A stretch of 7,080 bases of DNA, taken from positions 1 through 7,080 of the forward strand of contig JALSIO010000009.1 in NCBI GenBank assembly GCA_026989995.1. The letters are read 5' to 3'. Positions 1-7,080 of the stretch are shown in pieces. Numbering within the stretch: position 1 is the stretch's first letter; the number at the start of each line of letters is the position of its first letter. Origin of the DNA: Myxococcales bacterium (GTDB lineage: Bacteria; Myxococcota_A; UBA9160; JALSIO01). The position numbers were made by a program, and so were the translations under genes. Under the pieces are notes generated by a model, which saw only the letters and a list, made by a program, of their open reading frames with translations, made no database searches and was not told the DNA's origin.

Positions 1-3000
1 AACCCGGAGCTCGAGGCGAGGCTTCGGGGCCTCCTCGACGGTGTGGACGCCCTGGGGAAGGAGGTCCTCGGCATCTCGCTCCTCGGCCAGGAGATCCCGG
101 GACTCGGTCGGAGCCTCAACGACCTGCTCGGAGGCGCGAGCGGCGACGGCAGCCCCGGCGCCGCCATCCAGCTCAACCAGGCCGCCACCCACTACTTCGA
201 CGGCTTCGGGCCGGGCGGCGAGAACGAGGGCGGGCGCCCCACCCTGCGCGGGCTGCTCGGCGCTCTGCAGGACGTACTCGACCGGGCCTTTGCCCAGGGC
301 CTCGACCCCGACCTCCCGGACCACAGTGGCCTCGACCTGCGGGGGGTGCTCGCCGCGGATCTCGACCTCTCCGGCTTCGACTTCCGCGGCTCGGTCCTGC
401 GGGACGCGGACTTCTCCGGCGCGAATCTCCGCGGTGTGCGCTTCGACGGCGCCGACCTCCGGGGCGCGGATCTCTCCGGGGCCTTCCTCCGCGGCGCGAG
501 CTTCGCCGGCGCCGACCTCCGCGGGGCCGACCTCTCCGGGGCCTGGGCCCTCGGTGTCGATCTCTCCGGGGCCCTCGTGGACGCGGCGACCCGGGTGGCC
601 GGGCTCTTCTTCGACTCGCGGACGCTCTGGCCGGACGGATCCGACGGTGGGGACGGGACGCCCTCTCCGGGCTGGAGCGGGATCCCGCGGCTGCTCGCAC
701 CGGGCCTCGATCTCTCCGACCTCGACCTCTCGGGCTTCGACCTCTCGGGCTTCGACCTCTCGGGCCTCGACCTCTCGGGCCTCGACCTCGCCGGCGCGGG
801 GCTCTCCGGTGCCAGCCTCCGGGGCGTCGACCTCTCGAGGGCGGATCTGCGCGGTGCCGACCTCTCGGGGGCACTCCTCGCCGGCGCGCGGCTCGGCGGG
901 GCCCTGGTGGATCAGGCGACCCGGGTGGGTGGCCTGCTCTTCGACGCCTCCACCCTGTGGCCCGATGGATCGAGTGGGGAGGACGGCGCCGCCAGTCTTC
1001 CCTGGACCGGCGCGGTGCGGCTCCTCCGGCCGGGCATCGATCTCTCCGGTCTCGACCTCTCGGGTTTCGATTTCTCCGGTCTCGACCTCACGGGCATCGA
1101 CTTTTCGGGGGCGAACCTGCGCGGCGTGCGCTTCTTCGGGGCCGACCTCTCGGCGGTGAGCTTCGGGGGCGGCGAGGGAAGCGGGGGGGCGAGCCTTTTC
1201 GGGGCCGACCTCCGGGGTGCGCTCGGGCTTGCCGGCATCGACCTCTCCGGACTCGATCTCCGCGGCGTCGACCTCCGCTTCGTGGATCTCTCCGGCGCTG
1301 ATCTCTCCGGGGTGACCCTCTCGGGGGCGCGACTCTCCGGCGCGGATCTCTCCGGAGTGGACCTCTCAGGGGCCAGGCTGGTGGGGGCGGAGATCGTCTC
1401 GACCCTGATGGACGCGGGGACGAAGCTCGCAGGGGCCGTTCTCGACGGCCTGCAGGAGATCTCCCTCGAGGGCCTCGCGGACCTCACCGGCACCCATGTG
1501 GAGCGGCGCCCCGATCCCTTTGGCGAGGCGCGCGAGCCGGGCCCCGCCGTGCGTTTCGAGGCGGGTTTCGACGTGGGTGGGCGCACCCTCTCGCTCCACC
1601 TGGTGGTGGATCGCGACGAGGACGCGCGCCTCGATCTCTCGCTCGGCACGGCCGAGCTCGACGCCGGTGCCGTGGCGGACCTCGGCGTCGCCCTCGATCT
1701 GGAAGCCTCGGTGCGGGCGCGGCTCCTGCTCGACCTCGGAATCACCTTCGGCATCGATCTCTCGGGCTACGTGGACTCGGTGCTCGCCCTCGAGGTGCCC
1801 TCCATCGACGCCGGGGAGGCCTTCTTCGGCCTGGACACGCTGCGCGCTGCGGCGGCCGTGGGCGCCACCGGGCTCACGGCCGAGGTCGAGCTCGGAGGCC
1901 TCGGCGCGCTCGCGGTGCAGGACGGCCAGGCCTTCCTCACCGCCGAGGCGCGGGTGGAGCTGCTCGACCCGAACGGCGACGGTCGCCTGACCCTCGCGGA
2001 GCTCCCCCAAAACCCTTCGGAGCTCGCCGCGCTCCTGGCGGTGGGGAGCGACGCCGTCTTCGACGTGTTGCTCCCGGTGGGCGGCCGGGTGGGGGACTTC
2101 GATCTCGACAGGCTCGGCTCCTTCCTCCTCCGCGTGGTGGACGAGGCGCCCTTCGATGCCACGCCGCCCACCGTCGAGCTCGACGTCTCCATCGCGGAGG
2201 AGCTCGCGACCCGCATCCTCGATGTGCTGCGCCCGCTCGACGAGGCCGGCGAGACGATCTCCGGCGTCGTGGCGCGCGACCCGGAGACCGGCGAGCCCAC
2301 CCGCGATCCCGAGGCCCCGCTGAACCGGAGCATGCCTCTCGTCGATCGGAGCCTGAACGACCTCCTCAAGACGGACATGGGCGGCCCGGACTGGGGCGAC
2401 TTCCTCCGCTACGAGGACGTGGCCCGGGACTACTTCGACTCCTTCGCGGAAGGTGGGGCGAACGAGGGTGCCGTGCCGACGCTCACGGGCCTCGCCCGGG
2501 CCATCGAGGCGCAGATGCAGCACCTGTCGATGGACGCCTTCCAGGCCCTGGCCGGAGGGGCGCCCTTCGACGTGGGGATCCGCATCGATCTCGACGCCCG
2601 GGAGATCGCCCTCGATCTCGCTGCCGGCGGGCGCATGAACCTCGGGAGCGAGCTCCTCTTCGGTGCCCTCGGCGAGGCCTGGGAGGAGCTCGGGATCCGG
2701 TTCGAGGGGAACGTCCTCTTCGACCTTCTCGTCGATCTCGGGCTCGAGGCCACCCTCGGGCTGGGCTTCGCGGGCGGGCTCGCCGCCCCGGCTCCCTTCC
2801 TGGCCCTCGACCGCTTCGACGTGTCGGCCCGGCTGTCGGGAACCGGCAGCGAGCTGGGTGTCGCGGTGGGGCCGGTGGCGGGGCGCGCCACGGCCGAGCG
2901 CCTCGAGCTCGCGGCGGAGGCGCGCGTGGGAATCGCCCCGGGCGCGCCCACCGACGCGGCCGGGCGCGTCGACCTCGGGCGCGCGGCGCCCGACGATCTC

Positions 3001-6000
3001 TTCGATCTCGTCGTGGGCCCACCGGCGGGAAGCTCCACCCTCGACGCCCTCTTCCGCGTCGACGCGTCGGCCCTCGGCACGCCGCTCCGCGCGGCGGGCG
3101 CGCTTCCGTCGGTGGCGCTTTCCGCTGCGGACTTCTTCCGGGATCCGGTCGTGATCGACGCCGATCTCGGAAGCCTCACCGACTTCTCGAGCCTCGGGCC
3201 CGCGGATCTGCTCCGGATGGTCGTGAGCGCCGGGGACTTCCTCGACCAGTACCGCGGCGCCGAGGCCTTCTCGGTCCCCATCCCGTTCACCGGCGCCACC
3301 CTCGGCGACGCCTTCGACTTCGGCCTGCTCTTCGCGCGGGAGCTCGAGGCCGCGCTCGTTCGCGACGACGGCTCCGGGGGCGAGGCGCTGGCCTTCTCCA
3401 CCGTGGACGAATTCGCCGCCCGGCTCGAGACGGCCCTCGGCCTCGACCCCGGGACCCTGGTGGCCGGATACGACCCGGAGCTCCACCAGCTCCGCTTCGA
3501 GATCGACTTCGACGCCGACTTTCCGGAGCTCGCGCTCCCCCTCGATGCCGAGCTCGACCTCGGCCCCCTCGGCGCGATCACCAGCGAGGGGGAGCTCACC
3601 GTCGCGGCCGACGCCGGGATCGCCTTCACCCTCGGCTTCGACCTCGCTCCGGACCCCGGCCCCCGGGAGCTTCTCACGGTGGTGTCGGAGGCCGTCGCCG
3701 CCTCGGGCCGGCTCGCGGATCCGGTGCGCTTCGAGCTTCGGGTGGGAGACGGCGACTTCGTTCTTCTCGCCCTCGATCCCGACGAGACCGATTCCAACGA
3801 TTCGCTCGCGGAGCTCGCCCGGGACCTCACCGGGGCGCTCGCGGGTACGGCCCTCGAGGGCCGGGTCGCCTTCGAGCCGACGGGGGCAGGCCGCCAGCTC
3901 GCCATCCGGACCTCGGAGCCGGCCGAGCGCCTCGAGGTGCGCGTGGCGGCCGCCGACGCCGCGGTGGTGGCCGATGCGCTCGGCCTCCGGGACGGCCTCC
4001 GCGACCGCGCGCCGGGCTTCGAGGGCTACCTCGAGGACCTCTCGGTGGAGGGTCGGTTCGCCCTCGGCTCCGACGGCGCGGCCCTCCGCGCGGCCCTCGG
4101 CTTCGTCGAGCTCCGGGGCGCGCTCACCGGCACCGCCAGCTCCGAGGGTGCCCTCGCCGCGGCCACCCTCCGCGCCGGCCTGTCGAATCCCCTCGACCCG
4201 GACGACCCGGGGCGGATCACCTTCTCCGACCTCCTCGAGCTCCGCCGCGCGCTGTCGAGGGCCCGCCTCGCGGGCGATCCGGGTGCAGCGCCCGACCCCT
4301 TCGACCTGCACCTCACCGGCCGCGCGGGCCTCGAGGCCCGAGACCTCGAGGCCGTGGGCCTCGATCTCGGTGCCGCGATCCCCGGCGACGCCGCCATCCG
4401 GATCGACCTCGTGGATCCCGACGGCCCGGATGGTGAGCTCGACTTCACCGCCTCCGACCTGCGGCTCGAGGGATCGCTCACGCCGGCAGACCTCCTCGAG
4501 GGCATCGGGGACCTCTCCTTCGCGGACATCCTGCGCGCGATCTCGGCCGGCGTGGAGTTCGCCACCGAGCTCGAGGCCTTCCCCTTCCTCACCCAGAAGC
4601 TTCCGGCGGTGGACCTCTCCCTCGCCGACCTCGCCGCCTTCGCCGACGACCTCGCGGACGTCGTGGAGCGCGGAGAGGAGGATCCGGCGGGGTCGCTCGG
4701 GAGCGTGGCCACCGCCCTCGAGGACCTACTCCGGGAGGTCGGCGTGGAGGGGGTGGGCGTCGGGCTCGAGCCGCTCTTCACCGCGGGCGGGACCGAGGTG
4801 GAGGCCCTCGCCCTCCGGCTGCACCTCGAGCCGGCCGCCCTCTCGGAGCAGGCGGCGCTCCTCCTCGACCTCGAGACCCTCGCGGGGCTTACCGGCGATG
4901 CGACGCTCATGGGCTTCGCCGAGACCCTCTCGGGCATCGCCGACCTTGGCGGTGCGGCGGCGCTCGCCGTGGAGGCCCGGCCGACCCTCGATCTCGACCT
5001 CGCCATCGATCCCGAGGACCCGGGCGATCCCGTGATCCTCGACTCCACCGCCCTTCACCTCGAGGGTCGCATCGAGGGGCGGGACCTCGGCTTCCGCGCG
5101 TCACTCGGGCCCCTCTCGACCCAGGTGACGGGCGCCTCGGTCATTCTCGACACGGACGGCGAGCCCGGCACCGAGGCGCCCTTCTCCTTCCGGTTCGGCC
5201 TCGCGCCGGACCCGGACGGGGGAATCCGTCTCTCGGAGCTCACGGCACCGGGCTTCGACCTCGGCGCCGTGGTGGACTTCGCGACGACCGCGGTCGCCCG
5301 GGCCGAGATCCCGCTCCCCATCGGGCCGCTCTCCGCCACGGTGGACCTCGACGCGCTCCGCCGGGGCGAGCAGGACGCCGTGGCCCTCGTCTTCCCGGAT
5401 CCCACGAGCCTCTTCGAAGGGCTCGGGCTCCTCGAGGTGCTGAGCGATCCCACCGTCCTCGTGGACGGCGTGGATGCGCTCCTCGGCGCAATCGAGTCCG
5501 GCCTCGGCGCCGATCTGCTGCAGCTCGGCCTTCCCATCGTGGGAGACGCCCTCGCCGAGGGGGCCGACTTCATCGGGGAGTTCCGGGCGGAGTTCCTGGG
5601 CTCGCTGCGCGGCGCGCTCGAGGAGGCCGGAAGCCCGCTGGTTGCGCTCCAGGAGGCGCTCTTCGGCCTCTTCGGTCCGGGGGGCACCCTGGCGGACCTC
5701 CCGACCTTCGCCGACACCGGCCTTCTCCTCGACGTCGACGATCCCTTCTCCGGCGCGTCCGGGCCCTTCGAGCCCGGCGCCCTTCCCAACTTCGCCGCGA
5801 GCGCCGCCGAGGGGATCGCCATCCGCTTCCTGGGCGATCCGGTGGGCGGCGGCTTCTACGAGGTGCTCGACGCGCCCGACGGCATCGGCGGCGCGGTCCC
5901 GGCCGGCACCCGGGCCATCCAGATCGACCTCCACCTCTTCCAGGCGATCGTGGAGGAGTCCCTCGACCTGGCCTTCGACCTGGGGCTCCCGGCCGTGCCG

Positions 6001-7080
6001 CTCGCGCTTGGCGTCGAAGAGGGCGAGATCCGCTTCGAGCTCGGTTGGGACTTCGAGCTCGGCTTCGGCGTCACCGAGGAGGAGGGCCTCTACCTCGCCA
6101 CCGCCGCGCCGGACGAGATCGAGCTCGAGGCCCGGATCACCCTTCCGGACTTCCTGGCGAAGGGCACCCTCTTCTTCCTCGATGCCACGGCACGGGACAT
6201 CGAGCACGAGGGCGAGCTCACCCATGTCTCGGCCCGCTTCACGGTAGACCTCCTCGACCCGGCGCTCCGCGCCGACGACGGGCGGCTCGCGGTCACCGGG
6301 GGCGAGCTTTCGGGCCGGTTCCTGCGCACCGGGGCCGCGGTGGTGGTGGACCTGAATCTCGGCCTCTCCCTCGGCGTGGACGCCGGCGCCGCGGCCAGCT
6401 TCTTCCCGAGCTTGGTGGCCGACCTCCACCTCGACTGGAGCTTCGAGCGGGTCTTCGGGGGCGGCCCCGGGGATCCCGCGGAGCCCACCGCCGCGCCGCT
6501 CCTCCGCTTCCTCGACGTGGGCCTCGATCTCGGGCGCTTCTTCCGGGATCTGGTGGAGCCGGTGCTCGGCCAGGTGGACGGCCTTCTCGGTCCGGTGGCC
6601 GAGGTCTTCCAGGCGCTCGACGCGCGCATCCCCGCGCTTTCGGACGTGGTGGGCGAGGACATCTCCTTCCTCGACCTGCCGGCGGTCCTCGAGGACTGGC
6701 TCGACGGGAGTCGCGTGGGCTTTTCGGTCCCCGGGGTGTCCCTGGACATCGATCTGCGGCAGCTGCGCGGCCTCACGCCCTTCCTCGACACCCTGCGGGG
6801 GTTGGTGGATCTGGTGGGCTCGGCGATCGACGCCGGCCGGGAGCTCGAGGCCCTGTTGGGAGATCTCGACGAGCTCGTGATCCCCTTCGGCGAGTTCACC
6901 GTGGGCGGCGATCTCTTCCGGCCCGGGGCCCGCCTCGCGGCGCAGTCGAGCTCGGGCGGCCCGGTCTCGAGCGACCCCGTCTCCACCCGCGACCTCGACT
7001 CGCGGGTCCGCACCGGCTCGGGATCCCTCTCGCCGGGTTCGCTTTCCGCCACGCAACGCTTCTTCGACAGCCTGAACGCC
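1..7080 (+). CDS. Internal fragment of a giant acidic modular repeat protein (probably secreted or surface), open at both ends
   Basis: Frame 1 reads through all 2360 codons without a stop. The true start and stop lie outside, and no in-frame ATG in the window has a reason to be the start. Modules in order: helical adapter (about 7-94), pentapeptide solenoid (110-478), beta-rich region (505-700) with an EF-hand loop at 656-667, second adapter (779-840), then alternating beta-rich stretches and adapters anchored at P1095, P1535, P1845 and P2211, and a Ser/Gly-rich linker (2315-2350). The beta-rich parts alternate hydrophobic and polar residues with many Leu-Asp-Leu and Leu-Gly-Leu steps. There is no cysteine, and the only lysines are 20, 475, 790, 1533 and 2054, while Asp and Glu abound. 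No enzyme active site or membrane span is evident. Inference: an extracellular, possibly calcium-binding structural or adhesive protein. The resemblance to giant LEPR-XLL-type bacterial proteins is from memory. The reading frame is near certain; the function is unknown. Confidence 0.93.
97..282 (+). repeat. Helical adapter module, copy 1 (residues 33-94)
   Basis: This stretch contains IPGLGRSLNDLL (32-43), YFDGF (65-69), GGENEG (72-77) and PTLRGLLGAL (80-89). It aligns without any gap to residues 779-840, offset exactly 746, with 26 of 62 residues identical by hand count. A Leu-rich helix-like stretch with LLDGVDAL (11-18) precedes it and resembles the LVDGVDALLGAI stretch at 1820-1831. The pentapeptide solenoid starts about 16 residues downstream. 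The role is not known; it looks like a connector that recurs at the start of each module. Confidence 0.75.
571..720 (+). repeat. 330-bp superrepeat, cap and linker, copy A (residues 191-240)
   Basis: This is the end of pentapeptide block 1 plus the linker to block 2. It reads ALVDAATRVAGLFFD, then TLWPDG, a Gly/Asp linker, W225 and RLL, and returns to LDLS units. It aligns ungapped with residues 301-350 (33 of 50 identical by hand count). The DNA word gcgacccgggtgg occurs at 586-598 and again exactly 330 bases later. The TxWPDG ending resembles the motif that closes some bacterial pentapeptide-repeat domains, from memory. Confidence 0.85.
721..795 (+). repeat. Tandem 15-bp repeat coding for LDLSG/FDLSG units
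   Basis: Four consecutive 15-base copies of ytcgacctctcgggc (721-780) differ only in the first base, which switches between Leu and Phe. A fifth copy (781-795) diverges to code LDLAG. Elsewhere in the solenoid synonymous codons vary more, so this near-perfect stretch looks like a recent unit duplication. Each gain or loss of a unit would keep the frame. Confidence 0.9.
901..1050 (+). repeat. 330-bp superrepeat, cap and linker, copy B (residues 301-350)
   Basis: This is the end of pentapeptide block 2 plus the linker to block 3: ALVDQATRVGGLLFD, TLWPDGS, a Gly/Ser/Asp linker, W335 and RLLRPG, then IDLSG units. It sits exactly 110 residues after copy A and matches it without gaps. The next cap (T474) comes 167 residues later rather than 110, so block 3 is about 57 residues longer than a simple third copy, and its cap has lost the FDxxTLWPDG part. 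Confidence 0.85.
1966..2001 (+). other. EF-hand-type calcium-binding loop (residues 656-667)
   Basis: The twelve residues DPNGDGRLTLAE match the canonical EF-hand loop: Asp at position 1, Asn at 3, Asp at 5, Gly at 6, Leu at 8 and Glu at 12. A helix-like LPQNPSELAALLAV follows. The segment before it (about 641-655) looks like beta strand, so this may be a lone dockerin-like or EF-like loop rather than a paired EF-hand. Calcium binding is inferred from the residues only. Confidence 0.7.
2335..2520 (+). repeat. Helical adapter module, copy 2 (residues 779-840)
   Basis: MPLVDRSLNDLL (778-789), YFDSF (811-815), GGANEG (818-823) and PTLTGL (826-831) keep exactly the spacing of copy 1. After it the chain passes through a short helix-like segment into beta-type sequence starting FDVGIRIDLD (856-865). 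There is no pentapeptide solenoid here, unlike copy 1. Confidence 0.75.
3283..3447 (+). repeat. Adapter module, divergent copy 3 (residues 1095-1149)
   Basis: IPFTGATLGDAFDF (1094-1107) aligns with MPLVDRSLNDLL of copy 2, keeping Pro, a hydroxyl residue, Leu and Asp at the same places. A helix-like segment ending FSTVDEFAARLETALGLD (1132-1149) stands where the PTLxGL helix lies in copies 1 and 2. The YFD and NEG motifs are absent. Beta-type sequence LRFEIDFDADF (1164-1174) follows. Confidence 0.55.
3724..3987 (+). other. Possible flagellin/hook-insertion-like domain (residues 1242-1329)
   Basis: The pattern is a beta pair (VRFELRVGDGDFVLLAL, 1242-1258), a helix (SLAELARDLTGAL, 1268-1280), two strands (GRVAFEPTGAGRQLAIRT, 1287-1304), then RLEVRVAA and an Ala-rich end with DALGL (1325-1329). 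This order resembles the small inserts of bacterial flagellin and hook-associated proteins and similar inserts in large surface proteins. The call rests on pattern alone. Confidence 0.4.
4195..4230 (+). other. Degenerate EF-hand-like loop (residues 1399-1410)
   Basis: DPDDPGRITFSD lines up with the loop at 656-667, sharing the LDP start, GR, a Thr at position 9 and an acidic residue at 12. Position 5 is Pro instead of Asp, and position 12 is Asp instead of Glu. Binding may be weak or lost. A helix-like LLELRRALSRARL follows, as after the first loop. Confidence 0.5.
4603..4749 (+). repeat. Adapter module, divergent copy 4 (residues 1535-1583)
   Basis: LPAVDLSLADLAAFADDL (1534-1551) keeps the Pro-x-x-x-x-Ser-Leu-x-Asp-Leu frame of copies 1 and 2. 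A helix SLGSVATALEDLLREVGVE (1565-1583) follows in the place of the PTLxGL helix. The next stretch, about 1585-1680, is again rich in LDL-type strands. Confidence 0.55.
5209..5238 (+). other. Shortened EF-hand-like loop (residues 1737-1746)
   Basis: DPDGGIRLSE followed by Leu resembles the DPNGDGRLTLAEL loop at 656-668 with two residues missing. It holds the same place, about 100 residues before the next adapter. It is likely a relic of the same motif and may not bind metal. Confidence 0.4.
5461..5667 (+). repeat. Adapter module, divergent copy 5 (residues 1821-1889)
   Basis: VDGVDALLGAIESGLGADLL (1821-1840) recalls LLDGVDALGKEVLG of copy 1. LPIVGDALAEGADF (1844-1857) matches the Pro-led motif, and a Leu/Ala-rich helical run to LQEALFGLFGPGG (1883-1895) follows. 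This arrangement is the part that most resembles giant LEPR-XLL-type proteins, from memory. Confidence 0.6.
6547..6705 (+). repeat. Adapter module, weak copy 6 (residues 2183-2235)
   Basis: The helix-like DLVEPVLGQVDGLLGPVAEV (2183-2202) leads to RIPALSDVVGEDISFLDLP (2209-2227), which keeps the Pro and the hydrophobic and acidic pattern but not the Ser-Leu-x-Asp core. A further Leu-rich helical region (2254-2288, FLDTLRGLVDLV at 2261-2272) follows. This is the weakest of the six copies. Confidence 0.4.
6943..7050 (+). other. Ser/Gly-rich linker (residues 2315-2350)
   Basis: This stretch holds about 14 Ser, together with Gly, Pro, Thr, Asp and Arg, and almost no large hydrophobic residues apart from scattered Leu and Val. 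It separates the beta stretch VIPFGEFTVGGDLF (2293-2306) from a helix-like start TQRFFDSLNA at the window edge. It is probably a flexible hinge between domains. Confidence 0.6.

Larger units (their letters stand above)
328..1434 (+). repeat. Pentapeptide-repeat solenoid, three blocks (residues 110-478)
   Basis: The protein runs in five-residue units of the form A[DN]LxG or [LFIV]DLSG, the signature of the pentapeptide-repeat family, which folds as a right-handed four-sided beta helix. Block 1 has about 16 units (111-190). Block 2 has about 13 units (236-300). Block 3 has about 24 units (346-467), broken by a Gly-rich insert GEGSGG (391-396) and a six-residue step near 407-412. Blocks 1 and 2 each end in a cap ALVDxATRV[AG]G followed by FDxxTLWPDG. 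Block 3 ends in a weaker form, TLMDAGTKLAG (468-478). Each block opens with units that carry a bulky Leu, Phe, Ile or Val at the first position and then shifts to Ala-led units. Stand-alone members such as Qnr and MfpA mimic DNA, but here the solenoid is embedded in a giant protein, so a structural or binding role is likelier. Confidence 0.93.

Noticed and set aside
721..795. CRISPR-like array
   Set aside because: The 15-base repeats are directly adjacent, have no spacers, and encode the pentapeptide units in frame.
628..1000. RTX-type calcium-binding nonapeptide repeats
   Set aside because: The Gly/Asp-rich linkers near 213-219 and 323-329 do not show the repeated GGxGxDxUx pattern.
41..1159. 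Plus-strand open frame of 372 codons over the pentapeptide region
   Set aside because: Its repetitive Ser/Thr/Arg/Pro product is only the frame-shifted image of the pentapeptide repeats.
328..1434. Qnr/MfpA-type DNA gyrase-protecting pentapeptide protein
   Set aside because: Those are stand-alone proteins of about 200 residues. Here the repeats are embedded in a giant chain with linkers and caps, and nothing points to a gyrase role.
1366..4311. Long minus-strand open frame (981 codons)
   Set aside because: It is in exact register opposite frame 1. It stays open because Leu and Ser codons TTA, CTA and TCA are almost absent on the plus strand. Its product is a low-hydrophobicity Glu/Arg/Gly-rich sequence with no recognisable domain, while frame 1 shows clear repeats and motifs.
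3545..5035. Plus-strand open frame of 496 codons in frame 2
   Set aside because: Its product is an Arg/Ser/Pro-rich low-complexity sequence typical of an off-frame read in very GC-rich DNA, and it overlaps the supported frame.
5101..7056. Second long minus-strand open frame (651 codons)
   Set aside because: This is the same codon-bias shadow as the 1366-4311 frame. It ends just where an in-frame TCA serine codon occurs on the plus strand (5101-5103).
1..7080. Frequent CTCGAG palindromes as possible regulatory or recognition sites
   Set aside because: They are the natural result of in-frame Leu-Glu written CTC GAG and follow the codons, so no separate function is needed.

Overview
The whole window lies inside one gene. 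Plus-strand frame 1 is open from base 1 to base 7080 with no stop codon, which gives 2360 residues of a protein whose start and end both fall outside the window. There is no intergenic DNA, RNA gene, promoter, terminator, mobile element or CRISPR array. Every other reading frame I examined is a shadow of this gene. The DNA is very GC-rich (about three quarters G+C in the lines I counted), and third codon positions are almost all G or C. Leucine is written mostly as CTC. This points to a high-GC bacterium, but I cannot name the lineage from this window.

Layout of the fragment: residues 1-109 are a helical adapter. Residues 110-478 are a pentapeptide-repeat solenoid in three blocks, the first two ending in near-identical caps 110 residues apart. 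Residues 505-700 are beta-rich and end near a textbook EF-hand loop (656-667). Residues 779-840 repeat the first adapter without a gap. Beta-rich and adapter segments then alternate to about residue 2300, with further adapters anchored near residues 1095, 1535, 1845 and 2211. A possible flagellin/hook-insertion-like domain sits near 1242-1329. A Ser/Gly-rich linker (2315-2350) lies close to the right edge.

The fragment has no cysteine, only five lysines, and a large excess of Asp and Glu over Arg and Lys. With the EF-hand-like loops and the repeat architecture, this suggests an acidic, calcium-binding extracellular or cell-surface giant protein. From memory, and unchecked, the adapter and beta modules resemble the very large bacterial proteins annotated as LEPR-XLL or 'hypothetical giant repetitive' proteins. 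The most distinctive point is that one repeating module seems to carry a pentapeptide solenoid of about 370 residues between its helical adapter and its beta part, while the later modules lack it. No function has been shown for this protein, and none should be assumed beyond a structural, adhesive or surface role.
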